From Ceratobasidium sp. AG-K (taxonomy: Eukaryota > Basidiomycota > Agaricomycetes > Cantharellales > Ceratobasidiaceae): a stretch of DNA of 64,000 nt. Location of the stretch: the NCBI GenBank assembly GCA_037039685.1, contig JAWNGF010000007.1, positions 310,001 through 374,000 of the forward strand. Direction: 5' to 3'. The notes under the pieces are model-generated. The model saw nothing but the letters and a program-made list of their open reading frames with translations, did no database searches and was not told the origin of the DNA. Below are positions 1-10,109 of this stretch, piece by piece. Both the position numbers and the translations under genes were made by a program. Positions within the stretch are counted from its first letter, which is position 1; every line of letters begins with the position of its first letter.

Positions 1-711
1 GACACTGAGGAACGGCAAATTGTCGCAACCCTCATGAATATGGCAGAAGGAGCAGCAGGAAACTGGGCACAACCCGCCCTCAATCGATACAACAACAATG
101 AGAACCATCCTTGGCTGGAATCATGGGAAGCTTTCCAAAACACCTATGAGAAGCAGTGGAGCAACCCTAGCAAGAAAATCCAAGCAGAACAAGGGATTCA
201 ACGGCTCTACCAGAACAAATCCGTAGGCGAATATGTCTCTGAATTCTGACTTCTTGCACAAGAGCTAGATTGGAACGATGCCGCTCTGATTGCGCGTTTC
301 AGGCAAGGGTTGAGCAGACTCATCAAAGCGGAACTTGTCTGCGAAGAACTCAGGGATAGGGGAACCGCCGCACAAAGGGACTTAGAAGGATGGATCGATA
401 TCACCCTCCAAGCCAAAGAAATCCAAAAACTCACCAATCCCCAAAACAAAGGAAAGAAGGAAGACAAGGCTGAAGGATCCAAAACCACAAGACAAGTGAA
501 AGGAGACCTCGTCCCAAAGGCTGAAAAAACACGCCGCAAGGAAAACAACCTCTGCATCAAATGTGGAGAAGCTGGACATGCAATTGCTGATTGCAAAAAG
601 GAATGGACCTACAAGGACAAAGGGAAGGCACTGGTGAAAGGAAGGGCTGGTGAAGTGAAGGAAAGAGAAACAGACGAAACCAAGTCCACCGATTCGGAGT
701 CGGAAAACTAG
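1..711 (+). pseudogene. R1 gag, partial, with internal stop
   Basis: Retrotransposon capsid/nucleocapsid protein. The window opens inside the capsid part (Trp-rich segments such as WLESWEAF and QWSNPSKK resemble the R2 Gag segment around ESFKAHFMEQFSDPNKK). A TGA at 247-249 breaks the frame, which then continues to a CCHC zinc knuckle CIKCGEAGHAIADC (~561-602) and a basic/acidic tail ending in a TAG at 709-711. Pol follows in the -1 frame, as in R2. The start codon lies outside the window. Confidence 0.85.
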
Positions 712-797
712 ATGGGCGTCTCTCCACCATGTGTGAAGATGCCCCGATATCCTCTCTGTGAAATGTATACTACTGCAAAGCCACAAATGAATCACCC

Positions 798-3338
798 ATG
801 GTATATGCACAAGCAGAGGGAATCACGGAAAACATCTTGACTCTCATCAACTGTGGCTCCTCTAGAAACTTCATCGACCTGAACTTTGCAAAAAAAAACA
901 ATATTCCCTTGATCCCTTTACAAACGCCTAGAAGCGTGGAGATGATCGATGGGAAAACTCAAAAAAACCACATCCAGCACCGATGCAAATTGAAATTTGA
1001 CATAGAAGGAAGAACCTTCAAACAAAGATTCTATGTCATGCCTACAGGAACCCAACCTATGATCCTTGGTATGACATGGTTGAAGGAAACAAACCCCGAA
1101 ATTTTGTGGGCCCCATTCTCTATCAAATGGAGAAAGGAGCCTAACATCCAGGCAAAAGCAGGGATGTTACAAGAACTTCCGGAAGAACTCAAGGACTTTG
1201 CCAATGTCTTTGATGAGGAGCAATACGACAAACTCCCAGAACATAGGGAATGGGATTGCAAAATAGACTTCTATGACAACAACAAGCTCCCAAAACCAAA
1301 AAAGGCTTATCCGCTCTCACCCAGAGAAAGGGAAGCCACAAAGGAGTATGTGAGGTCAGAATTGAAGTCAGGAAGAATCAGACCCAGCGACTCCCCTGTT
1401 GCCGCTAGCCTATTCTTTGTCACAAAGGCACTGAAGCCAGGACAAACGGTGCCTGACCTGAGACCAGTTGTTGACTACAGAGGGGCAAACACGGAAACTA
1501 TCCCAGACCGTTACCCCATTCCGTTGATGGATCAACTCCTGGAGATCTTCAAGAAGACTAGCAACAAATCAAATGAAGAACTTTTTATCACCTCTCTAGA
1601 CCTGAAGAACGGTTTCTGGAATGTGAGAATCAGGGAGGGGGACAAATGGAAAACAGCATTCAGCACTTCTGAAGGCCTCTTTGAATACACTGTGATGGCT
1701 TTTGGACTGAAGAATGCACCTTCTACCTTCCAAAGAATGATGGACAATATTTTCAGAGACCAGATTGGGAAAAAGATAGTAGTCTACATCGACAATATCT
1801 TGATCATCTCTAGGGGAAGAAACCAACACACTTTGGACATCAGAGAAGTCCTTGGAAGGCTACGGAAAAACAATCTGTATGGGAACCTCAAAAAGTGCAC
1901 CTTTTACGGCAAAAAGGCCAATTGGGTAGGATTTGTCATGGATGAAAACGGTATCTCCATGAACAAAGACAAGATCAAGACTATCCAGGAATGGCCTATC
2001 CCAAAAACTGTCAAACAGCTACAAGCTTTTGTTGGCTTCTGCAACTTCTACAGGAGATTCGTGGTTTCTTTCTCCTCCATTGTCAAACCTCTGACTCAGC
2101 TCACACGAAAGGACCAGAAATGGGAATGGAAAGAAACACATCAAGAAGCCTTTGAAAACCTGAAGAAAATGATCTCAGAGGAGCCAGTACTTGCACATCC
2201 AGATGAATCAAAACAATACTTCCTGGAAACAGATGCCTCAGGGGTCGCTTTAGGAGCAATCCTTAGCCAACAACAGGACGACGGATACTTGCACCCTATT
2301 GGTTTCCTCTCCAAAAGCTTCAAGGATGCGGAATTGAATTACGATACACATGACAAGGAACTTTTTGCTATCATTGAAGCATTGAGACACTGGCGTATCC
2401 ACCTTGAAGGAACAAAGGAACCAGTGATCATCTACACAGACCACAAAAACCTTACCTACTGGAAGGATTCAGTCAATTTCAACCAAAGACACCACAGATG
2501 GCTTCTGATGTTAGCAAGTTACAATTTCAAGATCCATTATTGGCCTGGGAAGATGTCGGAAAAACCAGATATCCTCTCAAGAAGAAGCGACCATGGGGAC
2601 ATAGCATTGGCAGAACAGACAATGATATCCGCCGAGCGGTTCAAGGGTTTTGCTGCATTGATGGGATCCGACCTCATGACTGACCTCAAAGAAGCTCAAG
2701 AAGAAGATGAAAGCCTTCAAACCTTGATTAGTAGCACAAAGAACAAGGATTCCCTTCCACCGTTGGTGAAAAAACAATTCAAGGATTACAAATGGGAAGA
2801 GAACCTTCTATGGTACCAAGGAAGAATTGTCATCCCAGACAAGAAAGATACCAAACTGAAACTACTACAACTGCACCATGATACACCATGGCAGGACACC
2901 AAGGACAAGCCAGAACCTTAGAACTTCTGTCCAGAAGGTACTATTGGCCTGGGATGAAAGCTCAAGTCAACCACTTCGTCGAAAGCTGTGAAATCTGCCA
3001 AAGAGGGAAGGGAAGCAAAGGACACTTGCCGCTCAAACCCTTACCCATCCCAAAAAAACCCTGGGAGAACATTGCTTATGATTTCATCACGAAACTCCCA
3101 AAATCCGAAGGGTTTGACAGTGTCCTTGTTGTCGTAGATCGCTTCTCGAGAATGGCACACTTCATCGCCTGCAACAAAGCCACCAATTCGGAAAAACTTG
3201 CCAACATCTTCATCAAAGAGGTATGGCGCCTCCACGGCTTCCCGAAAACCACGGTTTCCGATAGAGGCACAACTTTCAAATCCCACTTCCTTGAGGCTGT
3301 GTACAAGAGACTCAATATCCAACCTACCTTCAGCACCA
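798..3338 (+). pseudogene. R1 pol, 5' part: protease, RT, RNase H, N-terminal integrase
   Basis: Protease region: the usual L-I-D-S-G-A motif reads LINCGSS, so the catalytic Asp is Asn. Reverse transcriptase has DLKNGFWNVRI, AFGLKNAPSTFQ and YIDNILI in place of YIDDILI, so one of the two metal-binding Asp residues is lost. RNase H shows LETDASG, DKELFAI and YTDHKNL. Integrase has the HHCC zinc domain (CEICQRGKG) and catalytic segments YDFITKLP and SDRGTTF. A 1-nt frameshift near 2885 separates RNase H from integrase (frames ending 2921 and starting near 2888). The reading frame stops at 3338 where R2 is inserted. The in-frame residues before 798 (ATNESPM) match R2, so the Met at 798 is probably not the true pol start. 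Confidence 0.88.
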
Positions 3339-3792
3339 TGTCGTAAGCTTCTTCTTGGTGGCTGTAAGGCAAGCCGCGATGGGGAGTGGACAGCACTAAG
3401 ACCTAAGTGACTTCTTGAACCGCAACACACTTAAGTGTCTGTAGGCTCTTGAGGGTAGGGGTGGTTCTAAGTGTCACTCAAAGGGGATGTTTGACGAGAC
3501 AAAACAAGCTGGGGTTACCAGGCTTGTTGGTCCTCTATATATAATCAAGAAGTGGCCGAGTCATACAAGGCGCAGCCACATGAGTCATACAGTCTACCAG
3601 TCAGGAGTGTCCATGTGAGTCATGCTGTATGAACAGACATGACTCGTACAAAGCACAGCCGCGTTACACAATGTAACAGAATAACCACAAGAAGGTGGCA
3701 ACGCGGCAAATGGAGACGAGAACGTAACGTAAAGAAGGAGACAGGAGGGCGAGACAACGGGCGAGTCCGATGGAGTGAGCTAGCTCACGACA
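3339..3792 (-). repeat. R2 3' LTR
   Basis: Begins TGTCGTAAGC and ends CTCACGACA on the + strand. Same length (454 bp) as the copy at 10110-10563. Differences from that copy: TGTCG/TGTTG at the outer end, GCCGCG/GCCGCA, GACTTC/GACCTC, TTCTAAG/TTCAAAG, GACTCG/GACTTG and GGGCGAG/GGGTGAG. Four of the six are CpG transitions. Confidence 0.95.
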
Positions 3793-3806
3793 TTACTCCC
3801 CCTTAA
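3793..3806 (-). other. R2 polypurine tract
   Basis: Read on the minus strand this is a purine-rich run (AAGGGGGAG then TAA) directly before the 3' LTR, the usual primer site for plus-strand DNA synthesis in LTR elements. Confidence 0.7.
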
Positions 3807-3833
3807 GAGTCCGTTTGGGGGACCTGAACGGAC

Positions 3834-4598
3834 CTACTGCACTGTACAGTCCCTTTCCTTCTTCAGCATAAAGTCTTCCAGCCCCTCCTCCTCCTCCAAG
3901 GTCAGGTCGATGGGATTAAAAATGGTATTTCCCGGTTCGTCCGAGAACTTCTCCCATTCCTCCCAAGTTTCTTCCTTTGTCCAGTCCGCCTTGGACCAGT
4001 CCAAAACCCTCTCCTGGACCTCCACAAACTCCTCATCCCACTGTCGCACATCGGGCTCTACCTCCTTCCATGCCGACACGTCCGTCTCCTCCTTCCTCCA
4101 CCAGTAAGGTTCCCATTCAATTTTTTCCTTCTGGTACCTCCCCCTTTCCATCCTCCAATCGCTTAGGTCCTTCTCGTAGTTGGCGTCCCAGGCGTCGTTC
4201 CATCTAGGTCGGAGCGTTGGCTGCCTTCCGTCGTAGCCTGGTACCCACTCGCTCGAGTACGCTCCTTCTTGTCCCCATTCGACCACTCCGAGCATGTGGG
4301 TGGAGAGGAGGACAACCTCCGAGACCTGGAATGCGGCGCACCCTCGGCAGACGAATATGTCCTTTCGCAGGAGCTGCATGCGTGTTGGCCATTTTTTCCC
4401 GACCCACTGGAATTCCCCCAAGTCTGAGTGGAGGACGTCGTCCGAGGCCCTGAAGTGCATCCTTCCAGAGCTTTGTTGCGACCTCTTGAAGATGTAGAGG
4501 GCAGCTCCGGAGTTGAGAATCCTTGCCGTGGCAAAGGCAGGTCCTTCGAGGACACGGGTGAGGTTGTTGGTGATGGTGGAACGGGTGACGGCAGGCAT
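3834..4598 (-). CDS. R2 ORF3, accessory protein overlapping the end of pol
   Basis: 254-codon ORF starting at an ATG (MPAVTRSTITNN...). It overlaps the last part of the pol frame and runs in the -1 frame relative to pol, up to about 40 bp before the 3' LTR. It is Trp-rich and acidic (many W, E, D in the second half) with a central C-x2-C motif, FVCRGC, followed by VVLLS. R1 has an ORF at the same place, in the same relative frame, with a similar segment (YHCQGC, then NVVTRS). Both also share an (I/L)H-x-(Q/D)-L-G-x3-W-V stretch before the Cys pair. Pol in the overlapped stretch is low-complexity Ser/Thr/Pro, so ORF3 is probably the frame under selection. I do not recognise the family, and the function is unknown. 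Confidence 0.65.
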   Translation of the reverse strand: MPAVTRSTITNNLTRVLEGPAFATARILNSGAALYIFKRSQQSSGRMHFRASDDVLHSDLGEFQWVGKKWPTRMQLLRKDIFVCRGCAAFQVSEVVLLSTHMLGVVEWGQEGAYSSEWVPGYDGRQPTLRPRWNDAWDANYEKDLSDWRMERGRYQKEKIEWEPYWWRKEETDVSAWKEVEPDVRQWDEEFVEVQERVLDWSKADWTKEETWEEWEKFSDEPGNTIFNPIDLTLEEEEGLEDFMLKKERDCTVQ

Positions 4599-7500
4599 TG
4601 TAGAGGGCAAAAAAGATTTAAAGCGTAGAGTTGAGGGTGTTTCTTGGAATAGTAGCAAGTTTTGCAAGTGACACTACTGGTTTCGCCGCCTCTGCCTTTT
4701 ATCCTTCCTGGAGCGTAGTTAGATGGCGTGGGAGCCTCGGGGTGTTGGCGTAGAAGGTCCTTGATGATCTTTGGAAGGTGGCCAAAATCTTCCGCCCTTT
4801 GTTCTGTGTCTTCTTCGCTTCCATAACCCTTCCATCTGACCCTGTAAAAAAGACCGTCCTTTGTCTCTTTCCAGTCCAAAATCCTATCTACTTCGTATTC
4901 TTCCTCTCCTTCTTCTGTTATGATCGGCGGTGGTCGGGGTTGGTTACGGCTGAATTCAGTGTCTCCTTTGTAAGGGCTCAGCAGATCGATGTGGAAAACA
5001 GGGTGCACCCTCATTGTTGCTGGCAAATCAAGCTCATAAGCGTGTGACCCTATCTGTCGCTTCACAACAAATGGCCCGTGCTTTTTGTTATCCAGCTTCT
5101 TTGATGGTCTCTTTGTCTGAATGTTCTTTCCCAGCAGCCAAACTAGATCTCCTTCTTGGTACTTGTTCTTCGGATCCTCTTTTGGGAGCCTTTGGGTTTC
5201 CATTGATGCAATTGCTTCGTCCCGGATTTTACGCCATTTTCCTGTGATGTTGTTTGCTTCTGGAACCGCTGATTCTTCTGTTGAGATGTTCCACAGTGGT
5301 TCCCTTCCATAGACAATCTCGAAGGGGGAACTACCCGTTACGCGGTGCTTCTGTAGATTATAGCTAAATTCCGCAATTGGTAACAAGTCCGCCCAATCAT
5401 CCTGCCGGTAGTTGACGAACGATCGTAGCCAGCCTTCCATCCATTGATTGATTCTCTCCGTTATTCCATCTGTTTGGGGGTGGTAGGCAGTACTGAAACC
5501 TGGGCTAGTTCCAATTTTCTCATAGATGGCTTTCATAAGTTTGGAATTGAAAGTAGTCCCTCGGTCTGAGATTGTGCTCTTTGGAAAACCATGCAGTTTC
5601 CAAACATTTGTGATGAAAAGATTTGCAAGGTCGCTTGCCGTGTGAGATTCTTTGCAGGGTATGAAGTGCGCCATTCTTGAGAATCGGTCCACCACTACTA
5701 AGATGCTATCTGATCCCCTGGATTTTGGTAACTTCACTACGAAGTCAAATGCTATGTCTTCCCACGGTCCTTTTGGAATTTCCAGAGGTTTGATCGGGAC
5801 TATTGATTTCGATCCCTTTGTCCGTTGGCAGGTCTCGCATGATTCCACGTATCTGTTTATGCTTTGCTTCATTCCTGGCCAGAAGTATCTTCTTGATATT
5901 AGTTCCAGTGTTCTAGCCTGTCCTTGATGTCCTGCGACCTTTGAGTCGTGATGAATTCGCATGATGGCCAGTCTGGATTCCTTATCTTCTGGTACGTAGA
6001 TCCTTCCCTTGAACCATAATAGTCCCTCCTTGAAATCATAATCTTTCGCGCTGTGTTGTAGGGTTTTTGGTAATGTTTCCCTTGATTTGCAGATTTCTTT
6101 GATTTGTGCTAGTCCTTCATCTGTTTCCTGAGCCTCCTTGATAGTCTCTATGACGTTTGTGTCTACTTGTCCCATAAATCCTTTGAACCTTTCGACAGAA
6201 ATCATTACTTGTTCAGGCATGGGGGTATCTTCATGGTCTGGTCGCCTAGACAATAGGTCCGGTTTAGATGACAGGATTCCAGGGCGATATATGATATCAA
6301 AGTTATAGGAAGCAAGCAACTGATGCCATCTTGCGTGTCGACGGTTGAAAGTTCTTGCTTCCTTCCAGAACTGTAGATTCCTATGATCGGTGTAGATGGT
6401 GATAGGGTCCTTTGTTCCCTCTAGGTAAAGTCTCCAATGAGTTAAAGATTCTATGATTGCCATAAGTTCCTTATCGTGGACGTCGTAATTGAGCTGAGCC
6501 TCGTTGAAAGATTTTGAAAGAAAAGCAATAGGGTGTAGGTAGCCATCATCCTGCCTTTGCGACAGGATTGCTCCCATTGCTACTCCACTTGCGTCTGTTT
6601 CCAAGAAGAAGGGTTTATCAGGGTTCGGATGGCGTAGAGTCGGTTCCTTGCTGATTTCCGTTTTTAAGGCTTCAAATGCTTCCTTCTGATCGTTTCCCCA
6701 TTCCCATTTGTTCTCCTTTCTTGTTAAGGCTGTCAGGGGCTTTGCTAATCGACTGAAATTCGGTACAAATCTTCGGTAGAAATTTGCGAACCCTAGGAAG
6801 GCTTGGACTTGCTTGACTGTTTTTGGTTCCTTCCACTCCTTTATTGCCTTGACCTTTTCTTCCTCCATTGAGATGCCCGAATCGCTGATTCCAAGTCCGG
6901 TATACGTTAATTTGGTGACAAAGAATTCGCATTTTGGAAGCTTTGCAAAAAGATTTTCCTCCAGTAAGATTTTTAGTACTTTTCTGACATCCACGGTATG
7001 TTGGCTTCTGTCCTTGGAGAAGACCAGGATGTCGTCAATGTATACAATGACACATACGTCGATAAGATCATGGAAAATGTGATTCATATATCTTTGGAAG
7101 ATGGCGGGCGCGTTCTTTAGTCCAAAAGGCATGACGACGTATTCGAAGAGTCCTTCTTTTGTTCTGAAAGCTGTCTTCCATTTGTCGCCTTCCCTGATTC
7201 TTATATTGTTGAAACCCATGCGTAGATCAATCTTGGAGAAAATTTTCGCGTCCTTGATTTTATCCAGCAGGTCTTCCATTAGGGGCATTGGGAATCTATC
7301 GTCCTTTGTAATGGCATTTACTCCTCTGAGGTCTTGAACAAGTCGTAGCTGGCGAATTGCTCCTGGATTTTTTGGATCGATGGGTTTTTTAACAAAGAAA
7401 CAAGGTGATGCAATGGGTGATTTGCTTGGTCGGATCTTTCCCGCTGCGATTTCCTCATCCAGGTATTCTCTTAGTGCAATTGATTCAGCTGGAGAGAGTG

Positions 7501-8134
7501 GGATTGGTCTGGCCGGCTTTGGAAGTTCAGCTCCTTCCTTGAAATCTATGGCGCAGTCGTAAGGTCAATGATCTGGGATCCTTTTGAATTTCTCTTCACT
7601 GAAAACATCGGCAAATTCCTTGAATTCTTCGGGTAGGTTGTCTATTGAGGCTGTTCTTGCTTGGATGGGTCCTGGCCGCCATGATACGTGCTTCGTTTTC
7701 CAATCGATGACCGGATTTGCTTCTTCTAACCATTCTAGTCCTAGGATAAGTTTAGTTTCTCCAGTAGGCATAGCAAAGAAGACTTGTTTAAAGGTTCTTC
7801 CTTCCACGTCTAGTTCCAGCTTAGCTTTGAAGCGTATTTGGTGAGAGAGTTCTTTTCCCTGGATACCGATTACTTTTTTCGGAGTGGAAAGTTCCATGAG
7901 TGGGATGTTGTTGGATCGTGCCCAAGAGATGTCCAAGAAGTTTTTTGATGCTCCAGAATCGATGAGGGTTGGGATAGGTTCTGTGATTCCGGCAACGTTT
8001 GCATAAACAATGGTTGACTCATTTGTTGCTCTAAAGTACATTGTTTCCGTTGCCGGTTTTTTGGTCTCTCCACACACAGTTAGAGGGAGACCCCTTCTTT
8101 TCCCGAGTCTTCTACGATTGTTGCCTCCCTGCCT
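4163..8134 (-). pseudogene. R2 Pol polyprotein (protease-RT-RNase H-integrase-chromodomain), one in-frame stop
   Basis: Copies the element RNA and integrates the DNA. Protease LIDSGASKNFLD is intact; a TGA at 7565-7567 follows (R1 has Arg at this place, PEHREWDC). RT has DLRMGFNNIRI, FGLKNAPAIFQ and an intact YIDDILV. RNase H has LETDASG and YTDHRNL. Integrase has CETCQRTKG, AFDFVVKLP, SDRGTTFNS and HPQTDGITERINQW, so the D,D,E residues are present. A chromodomain lies near the C-terminus (EYEVDRILDWKE...RVRWKGYG). The frame then runs on through a Ser/Thr/Pro-rich tail that overlaps ORF3. Pol opens about 55 nt before the gag stop in the -1 frame. Apart from the single stop, it appears full length. 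Confidence 0.92.
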
Positions 8135-10080
8135 TTAATGCTAGGTTCCGTCGTTATCCATTCCTTGGACGGGCACTTGAATGAGCGGTGTCCTTCCTGT
8201 CCGCACTTCAGGCAGCGGTTGGTTGCTATCCTTGCTTTGTATACTTCGTCAGGCAGCCGCTTTGTAGAGGATTGTCCGCTAGTGGTTGGTTGGGCCGCCT
8301 TCTTCCCTGTCGAGGTCTTGATTTGTTGCAATTTCTGGTCAATAGAGATTGCGATTGAGATCCACCGGTCAAGGGAAAGTTCTCGTTCTGTCCCATCTTC
8401 ATTGATCAGGGTCAGTTCGAAGCGAGCTAGTTCGGTCTTGACTTCTGACTTCAACCCTTCCTTGAATTGGTTGATCAGAGCTTCCTGTCCCCAGTTTACG
8501 TCTACCAGAAGATATTGGAATTCTGAAGCATAATTTGCTACAGAGTTGTTTTGTTTGCATTTTCGGATATCTGATTCGGCTTTAGCTTTTTTGTTGGGGT
8601 CGCTGAACTGTTCCATGAAGTGTGCCTTGAAACTTTCCCATGAGGCAAGGTTTTGGTTATTTTCCCTTTGGTTGAGCGACCGTAAGAGTACTTGTGCCCA
8701 GTGAGTGGCAGCTTTGTTTTCGGATTTGAAGTTTGCTAGGGCTTCGCGGATCCTTTCTTTGTTGGAAGTGTATTGATCGCCTAGGCGTACGAAGTAGCTT
8801 TCCATTTGTGTGATGAACATTTCGGCACCTTCCCCTTTCTTTCCGTCGAAGGCTTCTGGACGAGTTACTTTGGGACGACGTGGTCCACTACCCGTGTTTG
8901 GGTTTTCGGTCAACCGCTGGATTCTCAATTCTAATTCGTCAATCCTGGTAGATTCTGCGTCTGGATGAGGTGGGGAATTTGATCGCCTAGAGGGGATCCC
9001 GTGAAGGGATGCTTTGTCCATTTCTTCTTGCATATTGTTGATGGTTTCTTGAACTTCCGTGATTTTGGTAGTGAAGGAGGCTCCCTCTTGTCGTAAGGTT
9101 TCTAGTCCTTGTGTTACTGCCTCATTCCATTCGAGTTGTCCCTGTCTGGTAGTGTTGAGTTCTTCGCGTACGTTATTCACTAGCCCTTGGGTGTTGGCGA
9201 CTTCATTTCTAAGGCGGGTTACGTCTTGACCAACTAGAAAGGAATTATGTTCGCCATTTCTTGCCGAGTTCAGGATGTCTGTCAAGGTTCCTTGAAGGGT
9301 GTTGATGGAGTCGTTAAAGATTTGCTGGTTGTTTGCTAGAACCTGTGTTGCTTGTTCTAGGCCACTAAGCCTTCGATCTATAGTGACTCTCATTCCGTCT
9401 ATAACCCTAAGGGTAGCGTTGTGTCTTCCTTCTAGAAGGTCGTCTAGGTCATCTAAATTGCTGATTACAGTTCTGCCGCTAGAGCTGGAACTTGAACTTG
9501 AGCTTCCTGGATTACCGGTGCTTTGTTGTATCGGGGCTGATTGCTCAGAGTAACCTTGTGGTATATATGGTGGTGCTGGAATAGCCGGTGTGACTGGTTG
9601 GGAAGCTACTGGAATTGGTCCTGCGTTGGTGATGGTTCCTCCGATTTGAGGAACTGTAGGTACATTGGGGACGTGTGGTGTAGGGGGAGGTCTAATGGGA
9701 ACAAGCGATACGCCCCCATGAGCTTCGGGTTGGGGAGAGAAGAACTGTCTTCTGGTTCCTAACGGCCACAAGGGACGTGATGGCCCTGGAGTTGCAGTTG
9801 GAATACGAATTACAGCCGGAGTGGGGTCATTCGTGAGATCTCCTGGTTCTCTATTTGTGATAGTGGGTTCTTCCTCTTGTACCGTTGTCATGTCAGGAAT
9901 ACCGAAAGCTCCCGGCATTGATGTTTGACTTTGGGGGCATGATCGGGCAGGACCCCCCGCTTGAGTTTGTGCAATGTCTTGCTCGTTTAGTGATCCTGTG
10001 GGCCTTGCTGCCCGACTGGGTCCTCTTCTTGTTGATATAGCGGATGAGGGACGTGACCCTCCATCTTCTTGAATAGACAT
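8080..10080 (-). CDS. R2 Gag (capsid-nucleocapsid) polyprotein
   Basis: 666 aa, starting at an ATG 29 nt downstream of the 5' LTR and therefore the first gene on the RNA. The N-terminal third is Pro/Gly/Ser-rich and disordered. A central predicted coiled-coil region (GQDVTRLRNEVANTQ and following repeats) precedes the capsid-like part (RRPKVTRPEAFDGKKGEGAE, then FKAHFMEQFSDPNKKAKAE). A CCHC zinc knuckle CLKCGQEGHRSFKC lies close to the C-terminus for RNA packaging. It ends in TAA at 8080-8082 and is followed by pol in the -1 frame. The frame is uninterrupted. R3 encodes a close but broken relative. Confidence 0.92.
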   Translation of the reverse strand: MSIQEDGGSRPSSAISTRRGPSRAARPTGSLNEQDIAQTQAGGPARSCPQSQTSMPGAFGIPDMTTVQEEEPTITNREPGDLTNDPTPAVIRIPTATPGPSRPLWPLGTRRQFFSPQPEAHGGVSLVPIRPPPTPHVPNVPTVPQIGGTITNAGPIPVASQPVTPAIPAPPYIPQGYSEQSAPIQQSTGNPGSSSSSSSSSGRTVISNLDDLDDLLEGRHNATLRVIDGMRVTIDRRLSGLEQATQVLANNQQIFNDSINTLQGTLTDILNSARNGEHNSFLVGQDVTRLRNEVANTQGLVNNVREELNTTRQGQLEWNEAVTQGLETLRQEGASFTTKITEVQETINNMQEEMDKASLHGIPSRRSNSPPHPDAESTRIDELELRIQRLTENPNTGSGPRRPKVTRPEAFDGKKGEGAEMFITQMESYFVRLGDQYTSNKERIREALANFKSENKAATHWAQVLLRSLNQRENNQNLASWESFKAHFMEQFSDPNKKAKAESDIRKCKQNNSVANYASEFQYLLVDVNWGQEALINQFKEGLKSEVKTELARFELTLINEDGTERELSLDRWISIAISIDQKLQQIKTSTGKKAAQPTTSGQSSTKRLPDEVYKARIATNRCLKCGQEGHRSFKCPSKEWITTEPSIKGREATIVEDSGKEGVSL
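8098..8104 (-). other. Candidate -1 ribosomal slippery heptamer at the R2 gag-pol overlap
   Basis: On the minus strand the heptamer G_GGA_AAA lies in the gag frame (TCG GGA AAA GAA), fitting the X_XXY_YYZ rule. It is within the short gag/pol overlap (8080-8134), and pol is in the -1 frame. The same place in R3 reads TCA GGA AAA, which breaks the X-X-X triplet. Confidence 0.5.
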
Positions 10081-10095
10081 GTTTGTGTGTTGTTA

Positions 10096-10107
10096 AGCTT
10101 GTTTTGT
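10096..10107 (-). other. R2 primer-binding site (self-priming type)
   Basis: On the minus strand ACAAAACAAGCT begins two bases after the 5' LTR, where LTR elements place the primer-binding site. It does not look like a tRNA 3' end (no TGG start). It is exactly complementary to AGCTTGTTTTGT, which is inside the LTR about 30 nt downstream of the TATA box, at the expected 5' end of the transcript (10270-10281). This is the Tf1/sushi arrangement, in which the RNA primes itself. Confidence 0.7.
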
Positions 10108-10109
10108 AA

